A stretch of 64,000 nt of DNA from Luteibacter sp. SG786 (GTDB lineage: Bacteria > Pseudomonadota > Gammaproteobacteria > Xanthomonadales > Rhodanobacteraceae): NCBI RefSeq assembly GCF_011759605.1, contig NZ_JAAOYX010000001.1, positions 2,533,063-2,597,062 of the forward strand, given 5' to 3'. Numbering within the stretch: position 1 is the first letter of the stretch; every line of letters begins with the position of its first letter. The position numbers and the translations under genes are program-made. Below, one piece after another: positions 9,049 through 17,442 of the stretch. The notes below the pieces were generated by a model. That model worked only from the letters and a program-made list of their open reading frames with translations, searched no databases and was not told the DNA's origin.

Positions 9049-9498
9049 ATGAAAGCCCGTTCTTTCGCCGTCATCGTAGCTGCGGCCTTGTCCGGCGCCA
9101 TGGCGCCCGCATTCGCCTCGACACCGGAACAGTCCGCCGTGCTGGCGCCGGTGCAGGCGATGTTCGATGGCATGGCGAAGTACGACCAGGGGGCGATGCG
9201 GGCGACCGTCCAGCCCGAGGGAAGCGTGGCGTTGCTCCGCAAGGGCAAGGTTGTCCGGATGACGCTGGGGGAGTTCATCGATCGCATCAAGCCGGGCAAG
9301 GACACCATCGAAGAGCGTATACATGATCCGCTGGTGCGCATCGACGGCGATCTGGCCATGGTCTGGACACCGTACGAATTCCTGGTGAATGGCAAGGTGA
9401 AGCACTGCGGCACCGACCTCGTGCACCTGGTGAAGATGGACGGCCGCTGGCTGATCGCCGGTATCGCGGACAACAGCCGCGACGAGTGCGGTCACTGA
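9049..9498 (+). CDS. Secreted NTF2-like (SnoaL/DUF4440-type) protein
   Basis: A 149-residue protein with a clear Sec signal peptide (MKARSFAV, hydrophobic Ala-rich core, cleavage at AFAS) followed by a cone-shaped NTF2-like domain. Features of the fold are the first helix AVLAPVQAMFDGMAKYDQGAM, the strand LAMVWTPYEFLVNG and the terminal VHLVKMDGRWLIAGIADN. The family covers enzymes and binding proteins, so no activity can be assigned. Codons upstream of this Met give residues without signal-peptide character, so the start was set at 9049. It is a single gene on this strand, 78 bp before the next open frame. Confidence 0.78.
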   Translation: MKARSFAVIVAAALSGAMAPAFASTPEQSAVLAPVQAMFDGMAKYDQGAMRATVQPEGSVALLRKGKVVRMTLGEFIDRIKPGKDTIEERIHDPLVRIDGDLAMVWTPYEFLVNGKVKHCGTDLVHLVKMDGRWLIAGIADNSRDECGH

Positions 9499-9576
9499 GG
9501 GCCGCTCAAGTTTCCGTGCCGCGGGCCGTCACAGGGGCGATAGGGGCGACCCACGGAACGATGGGGACTTCGGGAC

Positions 9577-11133
9577 ATGATCGGACATGCAGGTATGGCC
9601 ACGGCGAACACCCGGCTCGTCGAGGTGTCGTCTCTCCCAGTGCCGTCCGTTTCCGCCAATGCAGCGCCGGACACGGCGACCGCTCCCGCTTCGGTGGTGG
9701 TTACGCTGAGCGGCCTCGCCGCGCCGGAAGCATCGCCGACGTACGCGTTTCCTCCCGCATCGCCGCCCGTGTGGCAGACGCCGCCCCAGGACGCGATCTC
9801 TTCCCTCATGGCGAGCCGTTACACGGCCGCTTCGCTGAGCGGTCGTTTCGATGGCGTAGGCAAATCGCTCTTGGAACGGTTCGCGGCGGATGGTGGGGAC
9901 TTTTCCCAGAGCGTGCGCCTGGGTGGCCCTTTCGCGGCGCCCGGTAACGGCGCGCAGGCGACTACCACGCTGAGCATACGGACGGCCAGCGGGAAATCGG
10001 TGGTGCTGGACATGACCACCGAGGACGGCAGCCTCGCGGTCGGCGTTCACGGCAGCGCCGGCCTGGACGAAGCCGAGCGTGCGGCCGTGGGAAAGCTTGC
10101 CGACGCGTTCCAGAAGGCGCTCGACGGCGCGGTGTCGACACCGCCCCGCATCGACCTCGAAGGCTTGGGCGGGTTCGACACCGCGGTGCTGTCCTCGGTC
10201 AACTTCACCGTCCGCTCGGCGGAGGCGGGCCGCACTCCCACCAACCTCGTGTTCCACGCCGATGCCACGACGCGCAACCTCACGCTGACCGGCGAGCGCG
10301 GAACCATCGACATGGCCGTCGATTTCCATGCCGCCGCCATTCTCGGCAATCGCGCGCAGCGCGCCGAAGCGCTCGCGGGATACCTGCGGCAGTTCGACGC
10401 CGCCGCGGTACGCGGGCAGGGCGACAGGGCCTTCATGGCGATGTTCAAGAGTGCTTTCGGTCAATTGACGGCATCGTCGGATGTTTCGCCTTCGGGCCTC
10501 GTGCCGATGGCGGGGGCACCTTCCGCCGTGCAAGCCTCGGTGCTCACGGGGCTGCCCGACTTCCATGCGTCGATCGTGCAGGCCGCGAGTGCGCCGAATC
10601 CTCTGAAGCCCTCCGAAAAGGACGGGTTCGCCTACTCGGTATCGCAGGAGACACGCATCAGCGGAAACGGCGCGCTCGATCGGGGTATTTCCCAGAACTT
10701 GCACTCGCAACTGAGCGCCAGCTACCACTCGCCGCTCAGTGCGGATGGTGCCTTGATGCTCACACTGGACCCGAAGTCGCAGAACTATGTCTACACGCAC
10801 GTCGAAGACGTGGCCGACAGCCAGACCGACATCGCTTATGAAAAGGGGCGCCTTGCAAGAGCGAGCATCGCCCGCTCAGCCAGCCAGACGACGGAACGTT
10901 CAAGGTACGTGATGGCCAAGCTGGTGGACCAGGCCACAGTGCCCCATCGCGCGTCGGAAACGCGCGACCTGCTGGATCTGCTTCGGCCGCTGGATGAGGA
11001 CGGAAGCGCGCCTACACGGCAAAAGCAGGCGTACCGCGACCAGGCGCTCGCCGCCGTGCACGCCACCGTCGGCCTGGAAGCCGATCCTTCGGCCTTGCTC
11101 GACACCAGGCGCGCGCGCGACTTCCCGTCATGA
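9577..11133 (+). CDS. Uncharacterised 518-residue protein
   Basis: No known domain was recognised. Codon use (strong GC at third positions) and length argue that it is a real gene. The N-terminus is rich in Ala, Pro, Ser and Thr up to about residue 65, with no convincing signal peptide. Residues about 65-180 look globular with beta strands (TTTLSIRTASGKSVVLDMT, in which Thr-rich strands alternate), followed by helices and a second alpha/beta part. The C-terminal third (from about residue 340) is polar and helical. It contains one Met-rich helix (AFMAMFKSAFGQ) and no cysteine. A weak GGGGAC stands before the ATG; Met7 is an alternative start. Neighbours give no functional clue. Confidence 0.6.
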   Translation: MIGHAGMATANTRLVEVSSLPVPSVSANAAPDTATAPASVVVTLSGLAAPEASPTYAFPPASPPVWQTPPQDAISSLMASRYTAASLSGRFDGVGKSLLERFAADGGDFSQSVRLGGPFAAPGNGAQATTTLSIRTASGKSVVLDMTTEDGSLAVGVHGSAGLDEAERAAVGKLADAFQKALDGAVSTPPRIDLEGLGGFDTAVLSSVNFTVRSAEAGRTPTNLVFHADATTRNLTLTGERGTIDMAVDFHAAAILGNRAQRAEALAGYLRQFDAAAVRGQGDRAFMAMFKSAFGQLTASSDVSPSGLVPMAGAPSAVQASVLTGLPDFHASIVQAASAPNPLKPSEKDGFAYSVSQETRISGNGALDRGISQNLHSQLSASYHSPLSADGALMLTLDPKSQNYVYTHVEDVADSQTDIAYEKGRLARASIARSASQTTERSRYVMAKLVDQATVPHRASETRDLLDLLRPLDEDGSAPTRQKQAYRDQALAAVHATVGLEADPSALLDTRRARDFPS

Positions 11134-11275
11134 ATGCCTGATCGTCGAAATCCGGCCGATCGGTCGTTGTCGGCATCGCATGCGGAATGTGTTCGCCGTG
11201 GGCACGGTATGGGCGTCGGACTTTCACATCCGGGGTTCTAAGCTCCCGAGGTCCCCTAACAACGGAGCCTCGATA

Positions 11276-12478
11276 ATGAAAGCCGTCGTATTTCATGGCC
11301 TCGGTGACATCCGTCTCGACGATGTTCCGGAACCTCAGATCGCCTCCGAGTTCGATGCGATCGTCCGTCTTACCGCATCGGCGATCTGCGGCACCGATCT
11401 GCATTTCATCCGCGGAACGATGGCCGGCGTGGAACCGGGAACCATCCTCGGCCACGAGGGCGTCGGCATCGTCGAAGCGGTGGGCGAGGGCGTACGCAAC
11501 CTCAAGGTGGGCGATCGCGTCGTGATTCCTTCCACCGTGGCTTGTGGATACTGCTCGTACTGCCGCGCGGGCTATTACGCGCAATGCGACAATGCCAATC
11601 CGCACGGCCCGGGCACGGCCTTCTACGGTGGCCCCAAGGAAGCCGGCGGACTGAACGGCATGCAGGCCGAGAAAGTGCGCGTGCCGTTCGCGCATGTGAA
11701 CCTCGTGACGCTGCCCGATGCCGTGAGCGACGACGAGGCCATTCTTATTTCGGATATTTTTCCCACGGGCTACTTCGGTGCCGATATGGCCGACATCAAG
11801 CCCGGCCACACCGTTGCGGTCCTGGGTTGCGGTCCCGTCGGGCAGTTCGCCATCGCGTCGGCGCGGCTGCTGGGTGCCGGGCGCGTCATCGCCATCGACC
11901 AGCACGAAGACCGCCTGGAGATGGCCCGTGCCCAGGGAGCGGAGACGGTGGATTTCGGACGGGAAGATCCGGTAGAGACGGTGAAACGCCTGACCGGCGG
12001 CATCGGCGTGGATTCGGTGATCGATGCGGTGGGCGTGGATGCGGAGCACGCGCACGGTGGGCCTGCGGCCCAACATCCCGCGCCGGGCGACGCGAAGGAT
12101 GCGTCACCGGATGCGCGCAGCGACGAAGGGACCTGGAAGGCGGGCGACGGACCGATGCAGGCGCTGGCCTGGGCGGTGGAGATGGTCGCGAAGGCCGGCA
12201 CGGTGTCCATCATCGGTGTCTATCCTCCCACCGACAATCTGTTCCCCATCGGTGCCGCGATGAACAAGAACCTCACGGTACGGATGGGCAACTGCAACCA
12301 TCGGAAGTACATCCCCATGCTCGTGGAGCGTGTTCGTTCCGGCGAGGTTGTACCGACGCGGATACTGACCCAGCGCGAGCCGTTATCCGACGTGCTTTCG
12401 GCCTATGAAGCGTTCGATCAGCGTCGGCCCGGCTGGATAAAGGTCGAGTTGAAGCCGTCCGTCCGGCAGGCCGGATAA
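11276..12478 (+). CDS. Zinc-dependent alcohol dehydrogenase, formaldehyde-dehydrogenase-like subgroup
   Basis: A 400-residue medium-chain dehydrogenase. Catalytic zinc ligands are in ICGTDLH and GHEGVG. The structural zinc loop has four cysteines (CGYCSYCRAGYYAQC), and the NAD(P) Rossmann motif is LGCGPVGQFA. An insertion of roughly 40 polar residues (about 260-300) after DAVGVDAEH, together with the terminal PIGAAMNKNLTVRMG, matches the group related to glutathione-independent formaldehyde dehydrogenases. It would oxidise or reduce small alcohols and aldehydes with NAD(P). The start follows ACGGAGCC. It is paralogous to the gene at 15191-16363. A strong terminator follows 29 bp after the stop, so it is monocistronic. 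Confidence 0.92.
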   Translation: MKAVVFHGLGDIRLDDVPEPQIASEFDAIVRLTASAICGTDLHFIRGTMAGVEPGTILGHEGVGIVEAVGEGVRNLKVGDRVVIPSTVACGYCSYCRAGYYAQCDNANPHGPGTAFYGGPKEAGGLNGMQAEKVRVPFAHVNLVTLPDAVSDDEAILISDIFPTGYFGADMADIKPGHTVAVLGCGPVGQFAIASARLLGAGRVIAIDQHEDRLEMARAQGAETVDFGREDPVETVKRLTGGIGVDSVIDAVGVDAEHAHGGPAAQHPAPGDAKDASPDARSDEGTWKAGDGPMQALAWAVEMVAKAGTVSIIGVYPPTDNLFPIGAAMNKNLTVRMGNCNHRKYIPMLVERVRSGEVVPTRILTQREPLSDVLSAYEAFDQRRPGWIKVELKPSVRQAG

Positions 12479-12507
12479 CCCTCCGCGTACTTGACGGACA
12501 TATCGAT

Positions 12508-12537
12508 GGGGGCCGCTGCTGCGGCCCCCATCTTTTT
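12508..12537 (+). terminator. Rho-independent terminator of the alcohol dehydrogenase
   Basis: A perfect 9-bp GC stem (GGGGGCCGC pairing with GCGGCCCCC, loop TGCT) is followed by ATCTTTTT on the plus strand. The T-run overlaps the end of the convergent manganese catalase gene, so the same stem may also limit read-through from that side. Confidence 0.9.
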
Positions 12538-13429
12538 ACTTCTTGGCTTCTTCCTGTTGCAACGTGCCGAGATCCGCGCCCGTGACGGGGTCTCGCTTCG
12601 GATCGGACTTGCCTCGCGCGGCGAACGCGTCGACCGCGGCCTTCTCGCCGCGTGACAACTTGACGTCGGCGTGTCCGTCGCCGCCATCGACAGGCAGGCT
12701 GTCCTCGCTCGGTACGATGACTTCGCTGAACCCCTTGCCCTCGCACCAAGGTCCAGTGCGATCGCCTTCGCCTTGCGACGTGTTGACGTAAGTGTCGGTG
12801 AAACGGGGATCGCCAGGGAGTTTGCCCGGCGGGAAGCTCTTGTCCATGGAGTACAACGCTTTTTCGAAAGACTTCTGGTGCGCGATCTCGCGCGTCATGA
12901 GAAAATTGAGCGCGTCGCGGACACCCGGATCTTCGGTGACGTTGATCAGCCGCTCGTATACGATCTTGGCGCGCGCCTCGGCGGCGATGTTGGAACGCAG
13001 GTCGGCCGTCGGCTCGCCGATGGTGTCCACGTATCCACCACTCCAGGGGACGCCGGCGGAATTGACGAGTGCCGGGCCGCCACCATAGAGCACGTGGGTC
13101 ACGTGGCTATCGTTACCCGCACCCTGCAGGGCGCGGTACATCTCGGCCTGCTGGTCGACGGTCTCGGCGAGCATGCCTTTCGCACCGCGGTTCAGCATCG
13201 CGATGATGGAACCGATGACCTCCAGGTGGCTCAACTCCTCGGTGGCGATATCCAGAAGCATGTCCTTCCGGCCCGGATCTTCCTCGGCCAGCGCCTGCGT
13301 GAAATAGCGCATGGCCGCCGCCAACTCCCCTTGCGGGCCGCCGAACTGCTCAAGCATGAGATTGGCCAGGCCGGGATTCGATTCACTGACGCGTACGGTG
13401 TATTGGAGTCTCTTGTTATGACTGAACAT
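12536..13429 (-). CDS. Manganese catalase (dimanganese, ferritin-like fold)
   Basis: A 297-residue protein of the non-heme manganese catalase family, which disproportionates hydrogen peroxide at a dimanganese site. Metal-ligand helices are recognisable: the Glu in GELAAAMRYFTQ, the Glu/His pair in EELSHLEVIGS, and a second pair in the region AEARAKIVYERL and REIAHQKSFEKAL. The start is the Met of MFSHNKRLQ, preceded by AAGAGGAGCG; the upstream in-frame extension is discarded. Its polar tail is typical of this group, found in spore coats and desiccation-tolerant bacteria. It is divergent from a DUF892 gene 205 bp away, and such pairs are often seen together in stress loci. Confidence 0.93.
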   Translation of the reverse strand: MFSHNKRLQYTVRVSESNPGLANLMLEQFGGPQGELAAAMRYFTQALAEEDPGRKDMLLDIATEELSHLEVIGSIIAMLNRGAKGMLAETVDQQAEMYRALQGAGNDSHVTHVLYGGGPALVNSAGVPWSGGYVDTIGEPTADLRSNIAAEARAKIVYERLINVTEDPGVRDALNFLMTREIAHQKSFEKALYSMDKSFPPGKLPGDPRFTDTYVNTSQGEGDRTGPWCEGKGFSEVIVPSEDSLPVDGGDGHADVKLSRGEKAAVDAFAARGKSDPKRDPVTGADLGTLQQEEAKK

Positions 13430-13634
13430 CGCTGGCTGCGCTCCTCTTGGCTTGCGTGTTCGCCATGATGGGCATAGCCGGGGTGCAGGCAGTGGGCACC
13501 ATGGGTGACGACCGAATCTACTCACGTGAAGCGCCGCTCGTTCACATCATGGTTCCGTCACGCATCCTGGCTGTGCGCTGCACGTCCGTTCCGAAAGCAT
13601 GGGCGCTCCCGAAACCGACCGAAGGAACATACCT

Positions 13635-14144
13635 ATGGCAGACATGCGCGAGAACCTCCTCGACTGGCTTCGCGACGCCCACGCTATGGAGCAACAAGCG
13701 GAGCACATGCTCAAGGCACAGGCCAGCCGTATCGAGCATTATCCCGTGGTGAAGCAGCGCATCGAGGAACACCTGCAGGAAACGCTGGGTCAGCAGGAAC
13801 TCCTCCGCCAGTGCATCGAACGTCTGGGCGGAAAGCCTTCGGTCATGAAGGACATGATGGGCAAGGCGGCCGCCTTCGGCCAAGCCGCCGGCGGCATGGT
13901 GAATTCCGACGAGATCGTGAAAGGCGCGATGGCGAGCTACGTCTTCGAGAATCTGGAGATCGCGATGTATACCGCGCTCATCGCCGCGGCCGAAACCGTG
14001 GGCGACGAGGAAACGAAGCGGGCGTGCGAGAAGATCCTTCCCCAGGAACAGGCCATGGCCGAGTGGGTGCTGGAACACCTGCCGCAGCTGACCGAGGAGT
14101 TCCTGGTTCGCGACGCGACTCCCGACGTCGAAGCCAAACGCTGA
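13635..14144 (+). CDS. DUF892 (YciE/YciF-like) ferritin-fold protein
   Basis: A 169-residue four-helix protein of the DUF892 family. Conserved metal-site-like positions include DAHAMEQQAEHML in helix 1, EEHLQETLGQQELL in helix 2, and YVFENLEIAMYTALI and ILPQEQAMAEWV in the last helices. Family members (YciE and YciF of enterics) are induced by osmotic and general stress; their activity is not settled, and dimetal binding is inferred from the fold. The start follows GAAGGAACAT. It is divergent from the manganese catalase and converges within 2 bp on the short-chain dehydrogenase. A second, quite different paralogue lies at 17443-17946. Confidence 0.9.
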   Translation: MADMRENLLDWLRDAHAMEQQAEHMLKAQASRIEHYPVVKQRIEEHLQETLGQQELLRQCIERLGGKPSVMKDMMGKAAAFGQAAGGMVNSDEIVKGAMASYVFENLEIAMYTALIAAAETVGDEETKRACEKILPQEQAMAEWVLEHLPQLTEEFLVRDATPDVEAKR

Positions 14145-14146
14145 AA

Positions 14147-14986
14147 TCAGTGGCGCGGCGGCGACTCCTTGTCGCCCCGCGCCCGCTTCGGCGAGTCCAC
14201 GTCCTCGTACATCTTCTCGTTCATGCGCGCCTGCATGTGCTCGGACATGAACCGGCGTGAGAAGACCATGGCCTTGTTGACGGCGCCGGCCACGACGACA
14301 CGCTCGCCGCCCATGCACGCGCCGTAGCCGATCTCCGCCACTTCCTCGGGGTCCATGAGGTTCGCCTTCTGGAAAGCGAAGCTCTCCTCCAGGTCGCCTT
14401 TCGGGAAAAAGTCCGTGTCGGTCGGGCCAGGGCAGAGTGCGGTCACTGATACACCGGACCCTTCCAGTTCCGTGGCGATGGCTTCGCTCCACGACAGGAT
14501 GAACGCTTTGCTCGCGTGGTACACGGCCATCGTCGGCCCCGGTTCAAAGCCCGCTATCGAGGCGGTATTCAGTACGCGCCCTTGCCCGCGCTGCACCATG
14601 CGCGGCAGGAACATCGACGTCAGCCGCAGAACGGCCTCCACGTTCAGCCGAAGCACCGAAAGGTGGGTGGCGAGCGGAACCTCCGCATAGTTGCCCTTGA
14701 AGCCGTGGCCGGCATTATTGACCAGGATATCCACCTGCCAGCCGGCGCCGTCCACCGCCGAGGCAATTGTCTCGAAGGCCTCCTTGCTTTCCAGATCGAC
14801 GGCCACGGACAAGGTTTCGACGCCATGGCGCTGCTGGATGTCGCCCGCCAGCAACTCCAGTTCTGCGGCATCCGGCGCGACGAGGCATACGGGGTGGCCG
14901 TACATCGCGAACCGATGCGCCAGGTGCATGCCGATGCCGCTGCTCGCGCCGGTGATCAGGACCCGCTCGCTGTTCACGTTGCTCAT
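14147..14986 (-). CDS. Short-chain dehydrogenase/reductase
   Basis: A 279-residue classical SDR. It has the glycine-rich cofactor motif TGASSGIG at residues 13-20, structural NNAG, catalytic Ser in NTASIAG and the Tyr-Lys pair in YHASK. The charged C-terminal tail (residues 255-279, rich in Lys/Arg/Asp) extends beyond the usual core. It would reduce a carbonyl or oxidise an alcohol with NAD(P); the length and the opening ITGASSGIGMHLA resemble the DltE-like oxidoreductase group. Its stop is 2 bp from that of the convergent DUF892 gene. It is divergent from the second alcohol dehydrogenase (204-bp gap), so shared control with that gene is possible. Confidence 0.9.
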   Translation of the reverse strand: MSNVNSERVLITGASSGIGMHLAHRFAMYGHPVCLVAPDAAELELLAGDIQQRHGVETLSVAVDLESKEAFETIASAVDGAGWQVDILVNNAGHGFKGNYAEVPLATHLSVLRLNVEAVLRLTSMFLPRMVQRGQGRVLNTASIAGFEPGPTMAVYHASKAFILSWSEAIATELEGSGVSVTALCPGPTDTDFFPKGDLEESFAFQKANLMDPEEVAEIGYGACMGGERVVVAGAVNKAMVFSRRFMSEHMQARMNEKMYEDVDSPKRARGDKESPPRH

Positions 14987-15190
14987 CGTCGTCTCCGGTG
15001 GTCACCGCCATGCCCGCGGTACGGCACGATGCTGCGCGGGTAGCGCTCAAGCCCGCGTGCGCGGCGGATGAATTGACGCGACACGTGGATGAAGGCGTTC
15101 GCCAATGTCTTCGCCGGTGCCACACCCCTTTGCCGTGCCGACGACATCCGAGGGCAAAGGATGCAAGACGCCTCGTCAAGGGAGAACACA

Positions 15191-16363
15191 ATGCTCGCGA
15201 CTACCTATCGCCGGCCCTATCGGGTCAGCGCGCGCCACGTCCCCGACCCGGTCATCGAGCATCCACTCGACGCGGTCGTGAAGGTGCTTCGCTCGTGCAT
15301 CTGCGGGTCAGACCTTCACCTCTACCACGGGCTCGTACCCGACACGCGCGTGGGCTCCATCTTCGGGCACGAGTTCGTCGGCGAGGTCGTGGACGTCGGT
15401 TCGGATGTTCGCAACCTGAAGGTTGGAGACCGGGTGCTCGTCCCGTTCAACATTTTCTGCGGCACGTGCTATTTCTGCCAGCGCGAGCTCTACAGCAACT
15501 GTCACAACGTGAACCCCGAGGCCACGGCGGTGGGCGGCATTTATGGGTACTCACATACCACGGGCGGCTACGACGGTGGCCAGGCTGAGTACGTTCGCGT
15601 GCCCTTTGCCGACATCGGGCCGACGGTCATCCCGCCCGGCATGCATATCGAGGATGCGGTATTGCTGACAGACGTGGTTCCCACGGGATACCAGGCCGCC
15701 GAGATGGGCGATATCCGGGAGAACGACACAGTCGTGATCTTCGGCGCCGGACCCATCGGCATCATCGCCGCGCGCTGCGCCTGGCTGATGGGGGCCGGGC
15801 GGGTGATCGTGGTCGATCATATGGACTACCGTCTGGATTTCGTCCGCCGCTACGCACAGTGCGAAACCGTAAACTTCCGCTCCGTGGGCGACATGGCCAT
15901 CCATATCAAGAAGATGACCGACGGCCTCGGCGCGGACGTGTGCATCGATGCCGTGGGCTGCGAAGCGACGGGCAGCGTGATGCAGCACATCACGGGCGTG
16001 AAGATGAAGCTTCAGGCAGGTGCGGCCACGGTGCTGCATTGGGCCATCAACTCTGTTCGCAAGGGCGGAAACGTTTCCATCGTGGGTGTCTACGGCCCCA
16101 CTTTCAACGCCGTTCCGATCGGAAACGCGCTCAACAAGGGCCTTACGCTGCGGATGAACCAGGCCAGCGTGAAGCGGCACCTGCCACGGCTTATAGAGCA
16201 CATCCAGGAAGGTCGGCTCGATCCCCGCGCCATCATCACGCACCGCGTGCCACTCGAGGAAGTGAGCGATGCGTACGAGATGTTCTCGCGCAAGCAGGAC
16301 CAGTGCATCAAGACCGTGCTCATCCCCCCGGGCGCCGACAGCGCTTCCTCGACCGCAACCTGA
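15191..16363 (+). CDS. Zinc-dependent alcohol dehydrogenase (second paralogue)
   Basis: A 390-residue medium-chain dehydrogenase paralogous to the one at 11276. Catalytic zinc ligands lie in CICGSDLH and GHEFVGEV, and the structural zinc loop is CGTCYFCQRELYSNC. The cofactor fold is IFGAGPIGIIAARCA, and the C-terminal half contains PIGNALNKGLTLRMN. The start was set at ATG 15191, following AGGGAGAACACA, rather than an upstream in-frame Met with no ribosome site. Substrate is likely a small alcohol or aldehyde (family inference). It is followed after 10 bp by a small gene, so the two are probably cotranscribed. Confidence 0.92.
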   Translation: MLATTYRRPYRVSARHVPDPVIEHPLDAVVKVLRSCICGSDLHLYHGLVPDTRVGSIFGHEFVGEVVDVGSDVRNLKVGDRVLVPFNIFCGTCYFCQRELYSNCHNVNPEATAVGGIYGYSHTTGGYDGGQAEYVRVPFADIGPTVIPPGMHIEDAVLLTDVVPTGYQAAEMGDIRENDTVVIFGAGPIGIIAARCAWLMGAGRVIVVDHMDYRLDFVRRYAQCETVNFRSVGDMAIHIKKMTDGLGADVCIDAVGCEATGSVMQHITGVKMKLQAGAATVLHWAINSVRKGGNVSIVGVYGPTFNAVPIGNALNKGLTLRMNQASVKRHLPRLIEHIQEGRLDPRAIITHRVPLEEVSDAYEMFSRKQDQCIKTVLIPPGADSASSTAT

Positions 16364-16373
16364 GGTATTCGCC

Positions 16374-16787
16374 ATGAATGCACCGAAAGACCGCATCCCC
16401 GGCTGGGGCGCCGACCTCGACCGCGCCAACCGCCCCGCCGTGCCCATGGAGCGCATGCCGCCCCGCCTTGAAGGCGTTCATTGGGGCGACCCGACACCGC
16501 AAGCGTCCGACGTGGAGATTCTTCAGTCCACGGAACATTTCAAGCGGCCACCCGTGTTCGGCACCAGCGTGCCGCCGCGCGGTGTCAGCGGGTGGATCCG
16601 GCGCCGCGCCTTTCGCCACAGCGAGAACGACCTGCGCCACTGGCTTATGCTGCTTTTCGCAGACCGCGTGGACGTCGTGGAGAGCCTGGCCTCGGATGCA
16701 CGGCGATCGCCGCGTGCGCGTTCGGCGGCAATGATCGCGGGAGCTACGCTCGCTGCGGCATGGTTATTGCGACGCGCGGGATATTAG
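16374..16787 (+). CDS. Small uncharacterised protein with C-terminal membrane segment
   Basis: A 137-residue protein not assigned to a family. The first half is polar and proline-rich (repeated RP/PP pairs, including VPMERMPPRLEG). A central basic segment (GWIRRRAFRHSENDLRHW) precedes an amphipathic helix, and the last 20 residues form one possible transmembrane helix (AAMIAGATLAAAWLLRRAG). This suggests a small inner-membrane protein with a cytoplasmic N-terminal domain. It begins 10 bp after the alcohol dehydrogenase stop and is probably translated from the same message. GAGGTATTCGCC before the ATG is a modest ribosome site. Confidence 0.65.
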   Translation: MNAPKDRIPGWGADLDRANRPAVPMERMPPRLEGVHWGDPTPQASDVEILQSTEHFKRPPVFGTSVPPRGVSGWIRRRAFRHSENDLRHWLMLLFADRVDVVESLASDARRSPRARSAAMIAGATLAAAWLLRRAGY

Positions 16788-16801
16788 GTCAGCCCATGAG
16801 G

Positions 16802-17188
16802 TCAGCCCGTGAGGGCGATGCGCACGATGGACAGCAGCGACAGCACCGCCATCAGCAACAGCGCCAGGCGGGTGAGAATGGCGCTCCAGAACGCAAGCCA
16901 GCGCGTGTGGATGTAGTCCTCATAGATATTGCGCAGCCCAAGTTCCGTGTGCCAGCAAACAAGCACGACAAACGTGGCCATCAGCGTGGCGTTCGCGGGA
17001 TGGGCCAGCGCATGGCGCACCGTCGCATAGTCCTCGTGCATGAGTGTCAGCACGAGGACGACGAACCAGACGGAGAGGCCGACAAGCACCAGCGATGTGA
17101 ACTGCATGCCCATCCAGGCCGCGGCGCCCGACTTGGCGGAACCGATGTTCCGGGCGCGTTTCAGCGGGTTGCGCAGGTCGCTCGTCAT
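16802..17188 (-). CDS. sdhD: Orphan SdhD-like succinate dehydrogenase membrane anchor
   Basis: This 128-residue protein reads as the hydrophobic anchor subunit SdhD. It opens with the family-typical NLRNPLKRARNIGSAK-like stretch (here SDLRNPLKRARNIGSAKSG), has three transmembrane helices, and keeps the signature WHTELGLRNIYEDYIH, in which His and the Asp-Tyr pair are spaced 11 and 12 residues apart as in E. coli SdhD (His71, Asp82, Tyr83: haem and quinone site). No sdhC, sdhA or sdhB is adjacent, so it is separated from any complete complex II operon in this window. It may be a stress-specific second anchor or a stranded paralogue. The assignment to the fold is firm; function alone is unproven. 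Confidence 0.8.
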   Translation of the reverse strand: MTSDLRNPLKRARNIGSAKSGAAAWMGMQFTSLVLVGLSVWFVVLVLTLMHEDYATVRHALAHPANATLMATFVVLVCWHTELGLRNIYEDYIHTRWLAFWSAILTRLALLLMAVLSLLSIVRIALTG

Positions 17189-17334
17189 CGCCTCGTCCTC
17201 GTCGTAATCGCGCTTGTCGTGTCGCGGAAAGCTTGTCGAGGGGAGCGTGCAGCCAATCTTCCCCTTTCGTCAATACCCATTCACGTTGCTTAATGGAGCG
17301 GTCGCTCCGAGTCGTCCTGCGCACGGGAAAAACG

Positions 17335-17370
17335 TGATCCCGCAATGTCTTCATTGCGTTCACGGGATCA
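17335..17370. promoter_or_regulatory. Nested inverted repeats upstream of the second DUF892 gene
   Basis: A 7-bp hairpin (CGCAATG, loop TCTT, CATTGCG at 17341-17358) lies inside a wider inverted repeat (TGATCCCG at 17335-17342 and CGGGATCA at 17363-17370). It sits 73-108 bp before the DUF892 start codon and could be an operator or part of the transcript leader. No regulator can be named. Confidence 0.4.
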
Positions 17371-17442
17371 AGCTGGGCGCATGACGGACGCGCGCCTACG
17401 CTGCTGTCTTCAGTGTTGCATGACCCGACGCGGAGAAGACCC

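Noticed and set aside
12490-12503. TTGAC near the alcohol dehydrogenase end as an FNR box
   Set aside because: The second half-site is missing (TTGACGGACATATC), and it lies downstream of the gene just before a terminator.
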